Shown in pieces: positions 1 to 7,621 of a stretch of DNA of 12,222 nt. Positions within the stretch are counted from its first letter, which is position 1; every line of letters begins with the position of its first letter. The translations under genes and the position numbers were made by a program. The DNA is from an uncultured Eubacteriales bacterium (lineage in GTDB: Bacteria; Bacillota; Clostridia; Oscillospirales; Acutalibacteraceae), in contig ONSE01000166.1 in the NCBI GenBank assembly GCA_900320415.1, positions 1 to 12,222 on the forward strand. Reading direction: 5' to 3'. The notes beneath the pieces were generated by a model. The model saw nothing but the letters and a program-made list of their open reading frames with translations, made no database searches and was not told where the DNA came from.

Positions 1-1
1 C

Positions 2-286
2 ATCGGCACCAACGACCTCACGCAGTACACGCTGGCGATCGACCGTCAGAATCCCAAGCTCGACCCGTTCTACGATCCGCACCATCCAGCCGTGCTCCGC
101 ATGATCGAGCAGACTGTCAAGTCCGCCCACAAGCACGACTGCTGGGTCGGCATCTGCGGAGAGCTGGGCGCCGACACCGCGCTGACAGAAACCTTCCTGC
201 GCATGGGTCTTGACGAGCTGAGCGTCAACCCCGGAAGCGTTCTCAACCTGAGAAAGACCATCCGCAGCCTGGATCTGAGCAAATAA
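2..286 (+). CDS. ptsI: PTS enzyme I (phosphoenolpyruvate-protein phosphotransferase), C-terminal part
   Basis: This is the last 94 residues of a gene that begins before the window. The reading frame opens with IGTNDLTQYTLAIDRQN, the signature of the PEP-binding TIM-barrel domain of PTS enzyme I. It continues with GICGELGAD, which carries the active-site cysteine of the family (Cys502 of the E. coli enzyme) that protonates enolpyruvate. GLDELSVNPGSVLNLRKTIR is the normal C-terminal helix region, and the protein ends at the expected place (SLDLSK, TAA at 284-286). Enzyme I is cytoplasmic. It takes phosphate from PEP onto a histidine in its N-terminal half (outside the window) and passes it to HPr for sugar uptake. 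The related PEP synthase and PPDK have similar barrels, but the GTNDLTQYTLAIDR and CGE context fits enzyme I best. It converges on the minus-strand operon and ends before a strong terminator. Confidence 0.95.
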   Translation: MGTNDLTQYTLAIDRQNPKLDPFYDPHHPAVLRMIEQTVKSAHKHDCWVGICGELGADTALTETFLRMGLDELSVNPGSVLNLRKTIRSLDLSK

Positions 287-308
287 TCAAACAACCGCTT
301 GAAATAAC

Positions 309-341
309 AAACAGCAGCCCCGATCGGAGCTGCTGTTTTTT
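309..341 (+). terminator. Rho-independent terminator after ptsI, possibly bidirectional
   Basis: A 10-bp perfect stem pairs AAACAGCAGC (309-318) with GCTGCTGTTT (329-338). The 10-base loop contains the self-complementary CCGATCGG and may extend the helix. On the plus strand the stem runs into a T-run (336-341) followed by a T-rich tail, which is a textbook terminator for ptsI. Read on the minus strand the same hairpin lies 13 bases beyond the stop codon of the gene ending at 354, but it is followed only by TGTTATTTC, a weaker T tract. It may therefore also end the minus-strand operon, less efficiently. No other terminator for that operon is visible. Confidence 0.88.
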
Positions 342-353
342 CTGTTTCATCGC

Positions 354-1403
354 CTAAAGCAATGCCGCCTCCATGCCGATTTTGCCGCTGATCCTGCCGG
401 CGGCGCTGCCGTTCCACAGCACCTCATAGAGTCGGCTGCCGTATTTTACGGTTTTCAGTCTGCCCACTGCCTCGCAGAGAGGGTCGCCGTCAAAGCCGCC
501 CCACAAAAGCAGCGGAAAACCGCTGGCACGCGCGGCGGACAGCAGGAAGCTTTTGCACAGGGAGGCGTCTTTGCCGCGCACGTAGAGATAGGAAATCACG
601 CCGCTGATGATCCTCTCCCCCTCCTTTGGAAATGCCGGATAACCGAACAGCGCGGTGGGGAGGTGCGAGGCAAGCCTGTAAACCCCGCCGTAGGAGCACA
701 TTTTGTAATACTTCGTCGCGCTCTGGTCGCCGATAAAACAGCAGGCAGCTATTTCTCCGTCGCTGCCGCGGACAGAGTAAAAATCCTTTCTGCCAAAGCC
801 CCTGTAATCGGGTCGGCAGGGTGTCAGGTCTTTTTTTGAAAAATGCGTTTTCAGAAGCGTATCAAAGCCGTCGGTGACGTTTTTCTCCACCTCCATCAGC
901 TTTTTGCCGCGGCCGAGACAGAAGGTCGTGTAGTGTCCGAGATAATGGTACTCGGGCATATTTTTCCGCCGTTTTTCCAGCATTTTCCTCACGCCCGTGT
1001 TGCCGTCGAGAATGGTCGTATAGGTCGCGGCGCAGTCCGACACCATCTCACCCATGAAGCCGTAGGCGCGTGAGATGAACGAAAGCCTGCCGCGGTAATC
1101 CTGATGGATCTTCAAGCCTGTCAGGTAGGCGCACTCCGACGGTGCGCCGCTGAGATATTCCGTGCGCACCACAGCGCCTCCGACCGCGATCAGTCTTTGG
1201 GCTTCCGTGTCCTCCGCAACGAGGATATATGCCCTGCCGCCGTCCGCCTCAAATGAGGAAAGCGGTCTCTCTCCGCGCAAAAACTGCACATTCAGACCGC
1301 CCGCGAAGCTGCCGCTCTCAAATATCGCGCGGATACCGTCGTTATCGTCGGGCCGCGCCAGACGCAGGAGGTATTTTCCGTACTGCTTACTTTGGAAACT
1401 CAT
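354..1403 (-). CDS. Two-lobed GNAT-like acyltransferase, last gene of the rSAM operon
   Basis: A 349-residue soluble protein. Residues about 11-165 resemble a GNAT acetyltransferase fold: LARPDDNDGIRAIF is the usual N-terminal strand and helix, and GLKIHQDYRGRL (residues 96-107) is a motif-A-like acyl-CoA pyrophosphate loop in which the expected second glycine is replaced by leucine. Residues about 180-335 look like a second, degenerate GNAT-type lobe, as in tandem-GNAT proteins; this is judged from pattern only. The acyl donor and acceptor are unknown. The ATG at 1403 is preferred over a TTG at 1406 because AGGAG lies 9 bases upstream and ATG is the commoner start. The TTG would have 6-base spacing, so it is not excluded. 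The gene overlaps the end of the preceding rSAM gene by 17 bases, so it is very probably cotranslated with it. A catalytically inactive or tRNA-dependent (FemX-like) transferase is an alternative. Fold class is fairly sure, function unsure. Confidence 0.72.
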   Translation of the reverse strand: MSFQSKQYGKYLLRLARPDDNDGIRAIFESGSFAGGLNVQFLRGERPLSSFEADGGRAYILVAEDTEAQRLIAVGGAVVRTEYLSGAPSECAYLTGLKIHQDYRGRLSFISRAYGFMGEMVSDCAATYTTILDGNTGVRKMLEKRRKNMPEYHYLGHYTTFCLGRGKKLMEVEKNVTDGFDTLLKTHFSKKDLTPCRPDYRGFGRKDFYSVRGSDGEIAACCFIGDQSATKYYKMCSYGGVYRLASHLPTALFGYPAFPKEGERIISGVISYLYVRGKDASLCKSFLLSAARASGFPLLLWGGFDGDPLCEAVGRLKTVKYGSRLYEVLWNGSAAGRISGKIGMEAALL

Positions 1404-2718
1404 CAAGATTTTCTCCTATCGGCACGTTCATTTTTTGGTCTACCTCGCCGCCGATGCGCAGGTTCATGCCCCAGAACAGCCCCCACAGCAGCGGACTTGT
1501 CCGTCCGAGTGAGGCAAAGCCGCGGCTCATGACCGTACCGAACGACGAGAACTCCTTTCTCGCGTCGCGGCACGCCTTGCTGAGCTGTTCGGGAGAGATT
1601 TTCCTCGGTGCGAACGACAGCTCGCCGTAGTTGTAGCCGTCCGCGAGCCACCACTTGTCGTAGAGCAGCCTGCCCTCGTCTTTGAGGCGGTCATAGAGCC
1701 GCGTATTCGGAAACGGCAGCAGGTGATTGAACGCGGCGGTGTAAAAATTGTGCTTTTTCGAGAACTCCAGCGCCTGCGCGACGGTTCCCTCGTCGTCGTT
1801 GTCGTAACCGAACACGAAGGTTGCGTAGATGCCGATGCCCGCGTCGTGAACGCGCTTTACCAGCTCGTCGCGCTCGCCGAGGGCGTAGTTGAACGACTTG
1901 TTCATCTGCCTCAGGTTTTCCCTGTCCAGACTCTCAAAGCCGATCAGAATGATCTCGCAGCCGCTCTTCTTCATCGCCCTGAGCAGCTCGGGATCCTTTG
2001 CCATCGACAGAGTGCCCTGTCCCGCCCACTTGATACGCATCGGCTCGATGCGGCGGAACAGCTCGAGCGCGTTCTTTCGGTTCGCGACGAGGTTGTCGTC
2101 CACCAGAAAGAAATATTTATACCTCGACGAGAGGATATCCGCCTCGATCAGCTCGTGGCGGCGCGCGTGGTAGTGACTGTCGTAAAAACGGGAAATGGAA
2201 CAGAACTCACAGCTGTGATTGCAGCCGCGGCCCGTCTCCACCAGCGACACGGGGAGATACTTCTTCCCGCTAAAAATACTCTTGTCGGGACGCACGCCGT
2301 AGGTGCCGATGCCGCCGGTATAGCGTTTCCGCAGCTTTCCCGCCGCTGCCTCGGCGAGCATGGTCCCCCAGACGCTCTCGGCGTTTCCTACAATGACGCT
2401 GTCGCAGTACTGCTCCGTCTCCTCGGGACAGATGGTCGCGTGGTAGCCGCCCATCACTACGGGTATTCCTCTCTCTCTGAACCGAGCCGCAATGCGGTAG
2501 CTGCGCTTGGCGGTGTAGGTCTCGACCGTAATGCAGACAAGGTCGGTTTGCGTTTCATAGTCGGGCAGCTCGATCCTGTCGTCAAAGAATTCGGTCTCCA
2601 CATCTTCGGGCGTGAGCGCCTTGAGCACCGCGATGGTCAGCGGCTCCATTTTCCATGTGCCGATATATTTTTGCCCGCGCTTTTTGCCGATGGCGGGCAG
2701 GATAAACGTAATCTTCAT
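1387..2718 (-). CDS. B12-binding-type radical SAM enzyme E
   Basis: A 443-residue protein. Residues 1-140 form a Rossmann-like cobalamin-binding-type domain with VCITVETYTAKRSY, the loop GGYH (90-93) and GNAE (111-114). This is the layout of BchE/HpnJ-like proteins, but the classical B12-ligating DxHxxG motif is absent. The rSAM core follows, with the [4Fe-4S] cluster motif C166-x3-C170-x2-C173 (CNHSCEFC), LVDDN (205-209) and GFES (260-263). The C-terminal region holds PFPNT (335-339) and KWWLADGYNYGE from 355, shared with paralogues B and C but not A and D. The family uses SAM and often cobalamin for radical methylation, cyclisation or C-C bond formation. The actual reaction here is unknown. 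The region after the cysteines lacks the RPVEE-type pattern of its sisters. The start is clear: GGAG lies 7 bases upstream of the ATG, one base after the previous stop (TGATATG). Confidence 0.9.
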   Translation of the reverse strand: MKITFILPAIGKKRGQKYIGTWKMEPLTIAVLKALTPEDVETEFFDDRIELPDYETQTDLVCITVETYTAKRSYRIAARFRERGIPVVMGGYHATICPEETEQYCDSVIVGNAESVWGTMLAEAAAGKLRKRYTGGIGTYGVRPDKSIFSGKKYLPVSLVETGRGCNHSCEFCSISRFYDSHYHARRHELIEADILSSRYKYFFLVDDNLVANRKNALELFRRIEPMRIKWAGQGTLSMAKDPELLRAMKKSGCEIILIGFESLDRENLRQMNKSFNYALGERDELVKRVHDAGIGIYATFVFGYDNDDEGTVAQALEFSKKHNFYTAAFNHLLPFPNTRLYDRLKDEGRLLYDKWWLADGYNYGELSFAPRKISPEQLSKACRDARKEFSSFGTVMSRGFASLGRTSPLLWGLFWGMNLRIGGEVDQKMNVPIGENLDEFPK

Positions 2719-2719
2719 A

Positions 2720-4060
2720 TCAGTTCTCCGAGGGAACGGGGATATCCGAGTTGTCGCACATCACCTCGCGGGTGAACTTGTGCCACTTGTCGGCGTAACC
2801 CTTGTATCCGAGATTCAGCGGGATCGAGAGCCACGGGCTGCGCCGCAGGGGCGTGAGCCGCTTCACCAGATTTCCCGCGGAATAGGTCAGCCGCCACGCG
2901 AGGTCAGTCCCCTCCTCGAGCTGCTCCTTCGTCATTTTCTTCGGTTGAAACACGCAGTGCTGGACGTCGTACATCGCCCAGTTGCGCTCCGTGATGCGTC
3001 CCTCCCGCTCGAGCTGCGCGTACAGCTCCGTGCGCGGAAACGGAGTGAGGATGGAATAGCGCGGCAAATCGATCTTTGCCTTGATCACAGTCTCGACGGT
3101 TCTCTCAAACACGCTCGTGTCCTCCTCGTCGCCGCCGAACGCAAAGCAGCCCTGCACCAGAATCCCGTTGTCGTGCAGGCGCTTCATCAGGTCGATGTAG
3201 CCGTCCACCCTGTTGACGCCCTTATGAATGTACTGCTGCGACTCCTGTGTGATGGACTCAAATCCGATCAGCAGACCCTTGCAGCCGCTCTTGCGGAACA
3301 CGGTGATCAGCTCGTCGTCAATCCCCACCGCCGAGGTGACAAGACCCACCCACATGAGCTTCAGCGGAATCATCGCGGTAAACAACTCTATCGCGTAGGC
3401 TCTGTCGGCAATCAGGTTCACGTCGGGAAAGAGAACATGGCGCGAGTGCAGGGCTTCGATTTCCGCGATGACCTCCTTCACGGGGCGCTTATAGACAGGG
3501 TGACCGAACGCAGCGGGATAGGCGCAGAAGCTGCAGCGGTGACAGCAGCCGCGTATCGCCTCGACGGTGTTGATCGTGATGTAGCGCTTTTTGTTGAGCA
3601 GGTCGCGGCGAGGGAGCGGCCTGTTCTCAATCGAAAAATCGCAGTTCTGCGCGTACAGACTTTTGTAGCTGCCGCTCATGTAGTCGCGGATAAACTGCGG
3701 AAGGGTCTGCTCCGAAAAACCGGTGAAAACAACATCGGCGTGCCGCGCAGCCTCCCCGGGTAGCATAGACGGATGCACGCCGCCCATAAACACGGTGACT
3801 CCCCTGCTGCGGTAGTAATCGGCAAAAGCATAGCAGCGCGGCGCGGTTCCCGTGATGCAGGTGATGCCCATTAAATCGGCTTCGATGTCGAGCGGTATCT
3901 TCCCCGCCGTTTCGTCGTAAATTGTGATCTCCGCTTCCGCCTCCTCGGGCACCAGAGAGGCAAGGGTCGTGAGCGTCAGCGGCGCGTAGTGCAGCGATTT
4001 GCCGAAGCTGCCCGAATATCGGTGCATGGCGCCCGCGGGCGCCAAAAGTGCTATCTTCAT
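2720..4060 (-). CDS. B12-binding-type radical SAM enzyme D
   Basis: A 446-residue protein with an N-terminal B12-binding-type domain: DLMGITCITG near residues 62-71, GGVHPS (93-98) and GFSE (114-117). The rSAM core has C172-x3-C176-x2-C179 within GCCHRCSFC, where an extra cysteine (C173) sits next to the first ligand. FPDVN (211-215) replaces the DDN of most sisters, and GFES is at 266-269. The C-terminal part has TPFPRTELY (339-347) and NWAMYDVQHCVFQP (360-373). That pattern (W, then Y, then VFxP) groups this protein with enzyme A rather than with B, C and E. The tail SIPLNLGYKGYADKWHK is short, hydrophobic and then basic. The start has AGGTG 7 bases upstream, and the ATG overlaps the stop of the GH3 gene as ATGA. 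The substrate is not known. Coupling to GH3 suggests a shared pathway (inference). Confidence 0.9.
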   Translation of the reverse strand: MKIALLAPAGAMHRYSGSFGKSLHYAPLTLTTLASLVPEEAEAEITIYDETAGKIPLDIEADLMGITCITGTAPRCYAFADYYRSRGVTVFMGGVHPSMLPGEAARHADVVFTGFSEQTLPQFIRDYMSGSYKSLYAQNCDFSIENRPLPRRDLLNKKRYITINTVEAIRGCCHRCSFCAYPAAFGHPVYKRPVKEVIAEIEALHSRHVLFPDVNLIADRAYAIELFTAMIPLKLMWVGLVTSAVGIDDELITVFRKSGCKGLLIGFESITQESQQYIHKGVNRVDGYIDLMKRLHDNGILVQGCFAFGGDEEDTSVFERTVETVIKAKIDLPRYSILTPFPRTELYAQLEREGRITERNWAMYDVQHCVFQPKKMTKEQLEEGTDLAWRLTYSAGNLVKRLTPLRRSPWLSIPLNLGYKGYADKWHKFTREVMCDNSDIPVPSEN

Positions 4061-5577
4061 CTTGTTTCACCTGTTTCAAAGCAAGCGTACCAGCCGCCCC
4101 TGCGGCTGAGATACGCGGGTTTTATGTCACCGAGGCGCATACCCTCACCGACACAGCGTCTCAGATATCTCTCACGGGAGTTTTCCGCCACCCTGACTAC
4201 CCTTGCCGCCTCAAGCTGCCCCAGCTCGCGGCAGTAGTTGTAATGGTAGCTCTCGCGCAGGGCGGCGTCGAGCTGTCCGCCCGTGACGGTTTCGTCCGAG
4301 GTGTAGAGAACATAGCCCTCTCCCTCGGGGGCGAGGAGGCAGAACCGTTCGGCGATCCCGAGCCGTTCGCAGACCGCGCGCACAAAATCATCCGTCAGTT
4401 TCTCGCCGCGCAAATCGCTGGAGATGCCGCTTCTCCTCAGAAAACGGATACGCGGCGGCGAATCGGGAAAAGCTTCCAGGACCTCGATCACATCGCCCGT
4501 CCTGTAGCGGTAAAGTCCGCCGCCCGTCGTGACGATCAGCTCATACTCGCCCTTCTCCAGACCGCCGACAGTCACGACCGCGCCGTCCTCCCGCATGAAT
4601 TCAAAGAAATGGGAGTTGACGCTCAGCCTGCCGCCCTTCTCCCCGACCAGCGGAAACGAGGCGAAATACTCGGTCGCGAGCAGTCCCTTCGGCTGGAGAT
4701 AGACCGCCGGAAAGAGCTTTTGCAGCTCTGCCGCGTCTGCGGCGGCGCTCCCGTCCGCCCAGCAGCTGATGATTTTCAGATGCGGGAACACGCGGTCAAA
4801 GCGGTTGTCACATAAACCGCCGTAAACCTCCCTCGCGCGGGAGGAGGATAATTTTTCTTTTACGGAATCAAAATCACGAACAATATGGCCGCAAAGAAGC
4901 GAAAGGAAGGTGGGGTTCCAGACGGAAATGAGACTAAGCTCCCTGCACTGCAAGAGCTGCCCTGCCGTTTCCTTCCAGAACGCGTCCATGCTCCCGGAGA
5001 ATTTGACACTCCCGTCCACCGCAAACACCCGATTCACGAGCGACTGCTCCATCCGTCCGAAATAGGCGGAATCCTCCTCGAAGCCAATCGGAAGCCCTCC
5101 CTTCGTCAGGTTTTTTCCTGCCGTCACGGGAGTGATCGACCAGTAGCTCTTTCCTCCCGACACGCCCCTTACGTTGGTGTAGATATCGTACAGCCACGGC
5201 TTGATGCCGCGCTGAAACTCCTCCTTGAGCGAGGCGGTGTAGGGGATCAGCTTTTTGCCGCCCGAGGATCCGCTCGTCGGCTCGAACAGCAGCACCCTTT
5301 CGGCTGTCAGGATATTCTCCGCGCCGTCGGCAATCGCGGCAATGTACGCTTCATAATCCTCATACCTCGTGAGCGGCACCTTTTCCGCGAAAGACCTGTA
5401 ATCCTCTATGGCACCAAAGCCGTACCGCCTTCCGTAAACGGTCGCGGCGTTTTTTTTGAGGAGTCTGATCAGATAGTCCCGCTGCGCTCCTTCGGGATCG
5501 CTGACAGTGCGGAACCTCCTGTACTCGCCGCCGCAGAGCAGGCGGCACGCGCCGTTGAGAAGCCTGCAGGATATCAT
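4057..5577 (-). CDS. GH3-family ATP-dependent acyl-amido synthetase
   Basis: A 506-residue protein of the GH3 branch of the adenylate-forming (ANL) superfamily. It matches across its length: an N-terminal helical start, the ATP-binding loop FEPTSGSSGGKKLIPYT (98-114), a GLLATEYFASF segment (298-308), HFFEF (323-327), the ATP/ribose motif YRYRTGDVIEV (356-366), and RRSGISSDLRGEKL (381-394) leading into the mobile C-terminal domain. Known plant GH3 enzymes adenylate a carboxylic acid such as jasmonate or auxin and transfer it to an amino acid. Bacterial members share the fold, but few have known substrates. The likely role is ATP-dependent amide (or thioester) formation on the pathway acid, in the cytoplasm. 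The ATG overlaps the preceding stop as ATGA. A possible GGAG lies 11 bases upstream, rather far, so coupling probably drives initiation. The motifs look intact and the enzyme is likely active. It is the only visible acid-activating enzyme in the operon. Confidence 0.9.
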   Translation of the reverse strand: MISCRLLNGACRLLCGGEYRRFRTVSDPEGAQRDYLIRLLKKNAATVYGRRYGFGAIEDYRSFAEKVPLTRYEDYEAYIAAIADGAENILTAERVLLFEPTSGSSGGKKLIPYTASLKEEFQRGIKPWLYDIYTNVRGVSGGKSYWSITPVTAGKNLTKGGLPIGFEEDSAYFGRMEQSLVNRVFAVDGSVKFSGSMDAFWKETAGQLLQCRELSLISVWNPTFLSLLCGHIVRDFDSVKEKLSSSRAREVYGGLCDNRFDRVFPHLKIISCWADGSAAADAAELQKLFPAVYLQPKGLLATEYFASFPLVGEKGGRLSVNSHFFEFMREDGAVVTVGGLEKGEYELIVTTGGGLYRYRTGDVIEVLEAFPDSPPRIRFLRRSGISSDLRGEKLTDDFVRAVCERLGIAERFCLLAPEGEGYVLYTSDETVTGGQLDAALRESYHYNYCRELGQLEAARVVRVAENSRERYLRRCVGEGMRLGDIKPAYLSRRGGWYACFETGETR

Positions 5578-6269
5578 CGGAACAAAAGCTCCTCCGTCCG
5601 CCTTCTCAGCAGCGAACGGTCAATTTTCGCCAGACAGGCAAGATCGTTTCCGTCTGCGTGGCGCGGATTGACGGCGTGAAAAAACGCGACGTCCTTGTTT
5701 TTCATGCGTCTGTCGTCAATGTCGGCGACGCCCTCCCTGAGCCTGTCCTTGACGTGTTTATATTCCATCACGCCCGTACGGGGGTTGTACTCGCCGGGAT
5801 AGAGCAGGGAACCGTAGGCGTCAATGATCTTCTTTTCATATGCGGGTGTTTCGGTTTTGTAATTCGGATAGAACTCCTTCCAGAACAGCGGCAGAATGCG
5901 GTAGGTCTTGTAGCCCTTGCAAATCAGGAACCAGTAGAACTCGTCATACCGCTCGGCGAAAGGGAACCAGAACTGCGCCCAGACGCGAAACAGCTCGGTG
6001 TCTCCCCAGTAGTCCCTGTGGATGATCGTGTCGCCCGAAAACATCCCGTGGATCTCTCTGCCTTCCACAGTCACGGACATCACCTTTTGTGTGGTGAAGC
6101 CGACGATCCTTCCCTCGTCATTGCGCAGAATGATGCAGTAATCCTTCTCGTAAAAATCCTGCTCAAACACGGCTCTGTCCATGTTGTCATAGAATTCGTC
6201 CATCAGCGCAAACATCGCGTCAACATCTTCCGCGGCGGCTTCCTTTATCGGAATGACCCTGCCCTTCAT
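5574..6269 (-). CDS. GNAT-like acyltransferase family protein
   Basis: A 231-residue soluble protein. Residues 4-60 have the opening of a GNAT fold (IKEAAAEDVDAMFALM, then CIILRNDEGRIVGFTTQ). The usual CoA-binding motif A is replaced by FSGDTIIHRDYWGD (77-90), followed by TELFRVW. Then come the aromatic block YWFLICKGYKTYR (112-124) leading to LPLFWKEFYP, and a conserved-looking C-terminal block VAFFHAVNPRHADGNDLACL (194-213). I recall these blocks from an uncharacterised bacterial GNAT-like family, but no function comes with that recollection. The protein could acylate an amine or hydroxyl, or it could be a non-catalytic relative. AGGAG lies 7 bases before the ATG, which overlaps the rSAM C stop as ATGA, and its own stop overlaps the GH3 start. 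It is thus sandwiched between rSAM C and GH3, suggesting work on the same intermediate (inference). Confidence 0.75.
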   Translation of the reverse strand: MKGRVIPIKEAAAEDVDAMFALMDEFYDNMDRAVFEQDFYEKDYCIILRNDEGRIVGFTTQKVMSVTVEGREIHGMFSGDTIIHRDYWGDTELFRVWAQFWFPFAERYDEFYWFLICKGYKTYRILPLFWKEFYPNYKTETPAYEKKIIDAYGSLLYPGEYNPRTGVMEYKHVKDRLREGVADIDDRRMKNKDVAFFHAVNPRHADGNDLACLAKIDRSLLRRRTEELLFR

Positions 6270-7621
6270 TGGTTCTCTCCTTTCGATTGCTCCAGCCCGA
6301 ACCGCAGTCCCTGCTTTTTGAAGACCTCCTTGCGGAAGAGCGGATTATACAGTAAATATGTCATAAATCGGTACGGCGTCCGCAGATTGGTGTGAGGCTC
6401 CAGCGCGCGGGTGAAAATCGAGCGCGCGCTGTTGAAGCGGCGGCGGCAGTCAAAGGAAATCTCCGTCAGCTCGTCCGCCGTCATGTTTTTCGGCACGATG
6501 CTCGCGTAGTTGAAGCGGTAGTCCTCGTGCAGCCACCACCTGCCGTCATAGAGCAGCCTTCCCTCGCGCTCCAGCCGCTCATAGAGCGGCGTATTGGGAT
6601 ACGGCATGAGAATATTGAAGGCGGCAAAGGTGAATTTGCTGCGGATCGCGAAATCGCAGGTGGCGCGGATGGATGCCATCGTGTCGCCGTCGTGTCCGAC
6701 GGTAAACGCCGCCCAGGTCTGCAGACCCCACCTGCGCAGCTCGGCGATCTCCCGCGCGTACATCTCGCCCGACGCGCGTTTGTTGGTGTATTTTTTCATC
6801 TCGCTGATGCACTGCGGCGAAATGCTCTCAAAGCCGATGACCAGACCGAGGCAGCCGCTTTTCACCATCAGCCGCATCAGCTCTTCATCGGCGAGCATAT
6901 CCATGCTTCCCTGGCTGACCCAGCGCACCTTCAGCGGGATCAGCGCGCGGAACAGCTCCTTTGCCTTGGCGCGGTTGCATACGATGTTGTCATCGACGAA
7001 AAACAGCAGCCTGCGCTTCTGGGATTTGATTTCCCTCACCACCTCTTCGACGGGACGGCAGAAATGCCTTGCCCCGAAGTAGACCGAGGAGGCGCAGAAG
7101 CTGCATTTGTGGGAGCAGCCGCGCGAAAACTGTAAAAGCGTTATCGGCAGGTAGCCCTTCCCCTCGAAGATATCCCTCCGCGCGATGACGCCCTCCTGCG
7201 GACAGAGCGGCTGCGCGGCGGTATAGCGTTCCCTGAGTTTTCCCGCCCTGAAATCCCCGCACATCCGCGCCCAGACTGGCTCCGCGTCGCCGATGATCAC
7301 GCTGTCGCAGTGCAGCGCGACCTCCTCGGGAATCAGCTTGGCGTGCATTCCGCCCATCACGACGCGCACGCCTCTCCTGCGGTACTCCGCGCTGATTTCG
7401 TAGGCGCGCCGCGCGGTGAAGGTCTCGACCGTGATCGCAACAAGATCCGTCGGCTCATCGTAGGGAATCGGCTCCATGCGGTCGTCGTACATCACGACTT
7501 CGATTTCCGGGGGCGTCAGTGCCGCCAAAATGCCCAGCGGCAGCGGCTCCATCCGTCCCTCGTCCACGTACAGGCTGTGCTCCCTGCGCCCGATATTCGG
7601 TTTAATCAGCGTCAGCTTCAC
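6266..7621 (-). CDS. B12-binding-type radical SAM enzyme C
   Basis: A 451-residue protein when started at the GTG at 7621. The N-terminal B12-type domain shows MEPLPLGILAALTP (24-37), VAITVETFTARRAY (61-74), GGMH (90-93) and GDAE (111-114). The cluster motif is C169-x3-C173-x2-C176 (CSHKCSFC), followed by FFVDDN (207-212) and GFES (263-266). The C-terminal half holds PYPNTPLYERL (340-350) and RWWLHEDYRF (361-370). Its N-terminal third is very like enzyme E (shared MEPL, VET-TA, CDSVI, G-AE), so the two look like the closest pair. The GTG at 7621 is preferred because GGGAGG (7630-7635) lies 8 bases upstream and the product then begins V/M-KLTLIKP like its sisters. An upstream GTG at 7630 would sit on top of that site. 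The gene overlaps enzyme B by 20 bases and ends in an ATGA overlap with the GNAT-like gene. Confidence 0.9.
   Translation of the reverse strand: MKLTLIKPNIGRREHSLYVDEGRMEPLPLGILAALTPPEIEVVMYDDRMEPIPYDEPTDLVAITVETFTARRAYEISAEYRRRGVRVVMGGMHAKLIPEEVALHCDSVIIGDAEPVWARMCGDFRAGKLRERYTAAQPLCPQEGVIARRDIFEGKGYLPITLLQFSRGCSHKCSFCASSVYFGARHFCRPVEEVVREIKSQKRRLLFFVDDNIVCNRAKAKELFRALIPLKVRWVSQGSMDMLADEELMRLMVKSGCLGLVIGFESISPQCISEMKKYTNKRASGEMYAREIAELRRWGLQTWAAFTVGHDGDTMASIRATCDFAIRSKFTFAAFNILMPYPNTPLYERLEREGRLLYDGRWWLHEDYRFNYASIVPKNMTADELTEISFDCRRRFNSARSIFTRALEPHTNLRTPYRFMTYLLYNPLFRKEVFKKQGLRFGLEQSKGENQ

Noticed and set aside
1723..3763. Long plus-strand open frames of 350 and 383 codons opposite rSAM E and D
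   Set aside because: They are antisense shadows of genes with clear family motifs, a common effect of GC-rich codon use. Their translations are rich in R, H, A and V, with no recognisable domain.
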